The notes under the pieces were generated by a model. The model was not told the DNA's origin and made no database searches. It saw nothing but the letters and a program-made list of their open reading frames with translations. Below are positions 62,664 to 64,000 of a stretch of DNA of 64,000 nucleotides, in pieces; the stretch's first letter is position 1, and every line of letters starts with the position of its first letter. The stretch covers positions 3,964,501-4,028,500 of the forward strand of contig NC_015844.1 in NCBI RefSeq assembly GCF_000973105.1, read 5' to 3'. Made by a program: the position numbers and the translations under genes. This DNA is from Zobellia galactanivorans. Lineage in GTDB: Bacteria > Bacteroidota > Bacteroidia > Flavobacteriales > Flavobacteriaceae.

Positions 62664-64000
62664 ATGTCAAAATCGATAACCTCCTTAACCGTTCTGAGTA
62701 TCGGCCTTGTTCTGTCGGCCTTCCTAGCGAGTTGTAAAGACAAAACTACAAGCCCTGAAACACCGGGACCTCCGAACATTGTGTATATCATGACCGATGA
62801 CCATGGGTACCAAGCGATAAGTGCGTACAATGGCGGCTTGAACGAAACCCCGAACATTGATAGAATTGCCAACGAGGGTATAAAGTTTACAAGAAGCTTC
62901 GTTACCAATTCCATATGTTCTCCGAGTAGGGCGGTAATGCTTACGGGGAAGTTCTCTCATTTAAACGGACAGCAAATCAATAGCCAACGTTTTGACGGAA
63001 GCCAGATGACCTTTCCAAAGCTATTGCAGAAGGAAGGATATCAAACGGCGATGATCGGAAAATGGCACTTGGGAAGTGATCCTACCGGTTTTGATTACTG
63101 GAACATTCTTCCAGGTCAAGGGGATTATTATAACCCCGACTTTATTGAAATGGGTGAAAAGTCGGTGGTGGAAGGATATGTAACATCGCTTATAACCAAG
63201 TTTAGCCTTGATTGGTTAAAAGGTAGGGATGAAAAGAAACCCTTTGCTCTATTGATGCACCACAAGGCGCCACATAGATGTTGGATGCCCGATCTTAAGT
63301 ATTTGGAAAAATACAATGATATTAAATTCCCCCTTCCCGATAACTTTTATGATGCGTATGATAATAGGACGGCCGCTGCAGAGCAGAAGATGCACATCAA
63401 AGATTTTGATTTGGTGAACGACTTAAAAATGTATGATAAGGAAGGGGAATTCGATACCTCGCTTCGTAAGTTCTTTGAGAGTCAGATCAACCGTATGAAC
63501 CCTGAACAAAGGGCCGCATGGGACAAGGCATATGATAAGGAAATTGCGTATTTCAAAGAGGCCAAGCTAACGGGCAAGGAATTGATGGAATGGCGCTACC
63601 AAAGGTATTTGGAAGATTACTTGCGCTGTATAGCCTCCGTAGATGACAGTGTGGGTGAGATATTAGATTACCTAGAGGAAAACGGATTGGCAGAAAACAC
63701 CTTGGTCGTTTACACTTCTGATCAAGGTTTCTATCTAGGGGAACACGGTTGGTTCGATAAGCGGTTCATGTACGAGGAGTCTTTTAGAACGCCTTTGGTA
63801 ATGAAGCTTCCATCACGATTTAAGGCAAACGCCAGTGTGGATCAATTGGTACAGAATATTGATTATGCACCAACCTTTTTAGATTTGGCAGGTGTTGAAA
63901 TACCAGCGGATATGCAAGGGAAGTCATTGCTTCCATTGGTAGGGGAAAATGGCAATGGAGAATGGCGCGATGCTTTGTACTACCATTATTACGAATATCC
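62664..64000 (+). CDS. Type-I sulfatase, cut by right edge
   Basis: Open from ATG 62664 to the window end (445 codons), no stop seen. Lipobox LSAFLASC (Cys24), MTDDHGYQAIS (43-53), CSPSR (85-89, Cys85), GKWHLGSDPTGFDYW and YTSDQGFYLGEHGWFDKRFMYEESF are conserved features of the N-acetylglucosamine-6-sulfatase-like subgroup. Last visible gene of the ROK-linked cluster. Confidence 0.93.
   Translation, partial: MSKSITSLTVLSIGLVLSAFLASCKDKTTSPETPGPPNIVYIMTDDHGYQAISAYNGGLNETPNIDRIANEGIKFTRSFVTNSICSPSRAVMLTGKFSHLNGQQINSQRFDGSQMTFPKLLQKEGYQTAMIGKWHLGSDPTGFDYWNILPGQGDYYNPDFIEMGEKSVVEGYVTSLITKFSLDWLKGRDEKKPFALLMHHKAPHRCWMPDLKYLEKYNDIKFPLPDNFYDAYDNRTAAAEQKMHIKDFDLVNDLKMYDKEGEFDTSLRKFFESQINRMNPEQRAAWDKAYDKEIAYFKEAKLTGKELMEWRYQRYLEDYLRCIASVDDSVGEILDYLEENGLAENTLVVYTSDQGFYLGEHGWFDKRFMYEESFRTPLVMKLPSRFKANASVDQLVQNIDYAPTFLDLAGVEIPADMQGKSLLPLVGENGNGEWRDALYYHYYEY

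Noticed and set aside
1-64000. tRNA, rRNA, CRISPR array, intact IS element or phage genes
   Set aside because: None seen on either strand by reading; only the palindromic element at 42486 resembles a mobile repeat.

Overview
The window looks like the chromosome of a marine alga-degrading Bacteroidota, most likely Flavobacteriaceae; a Zobellia- or Maribacter-like organism is my inference, not proven. The signs are one SusC/SusD pair, eight secreted type-I sulfatases, many short lipoprotein signals, AT-rich gaps and TAnnTTTG-type -7 promoter boxes instead of TATAAT.

Region 1 (about 1-34585, all + strand) is a polysaccharide-utilisation locus for a sulfated, fucose- and probably uronate-containing polymer, i.e. 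a fucoidan-like substrate. It runs: an uncharacterised block (a gene cut by the left edge, FAD oxidoreductase, a circularly permuted SGNH esterase, sulfatase, DUF6250-like and DUF4861-like proteins); a uronate limb (sugar MFS transporter, KduI, KduD); a sulfatase and a GH172-type protein; an AraC regulator; a GH29 fucosidase with two sulfatases; SusC/SusD with a sulfatase and a divergent GH29-like protein; then a complete-looking oxidative L-fucose operon (fuconate dehydratase, 2-keto-3-deoxy-fuconate dehydrogenase, diketo-acid hydrolase, L-fucose dehydrogenase, FucP permease, FMN L-lactate dehydrogenase). Outer enzymes desulfate and cut the glycan, SusCD imports oligomers, and the cytosolic route yields pyruvate and L-lactate, the latter oxidised to pyruvate. 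Three promoters in this region share an operator (GCAAAAAAAGTAT-N7-GGTA) at exactly the same distance from the -7 box, which defines a regulon that probably answers to the AraC protein.

Region 2 (about 34600-53700, mostly - strand) is not a PUL. It holds a stress/redox block: two UspA proteins, an MscS channel, an ATP-cone/PD-(D/E)XK fusion, a beta-CASP metallo-hydrolase, thioredoxin, a di-heme cytochrome, a P-type cation ATPase, UPRT, an ABC export system, a SpoIIAA-like protein, an L,D-transpeptidase and a DUF808 membrane protein. Five intergenic TGAY-N4-RTCA palindromes each place a -7-like box exactly 33 bp from the palindrome centre (six promoters), which points to a Crp/Fnr-family regulon. 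A deletion scar fuses remnants of two molybdenum hydroxylase subunit genes.

Region 3 (about 53700-64000, + strand) is a second sulfatase cluster. A long non-coding stretch carries palindromes and a decayed C-terminus of a GH3 glycosidase, followed by a ROK regulator, two sulfatases, a large M64-type metallopeptidase with carbohydrate-binding-like and SprB-like modules, and a sulfatase cut by the right edge. No tRNA, rRNA, CRISPR array or intact insertion sequence was recognised.
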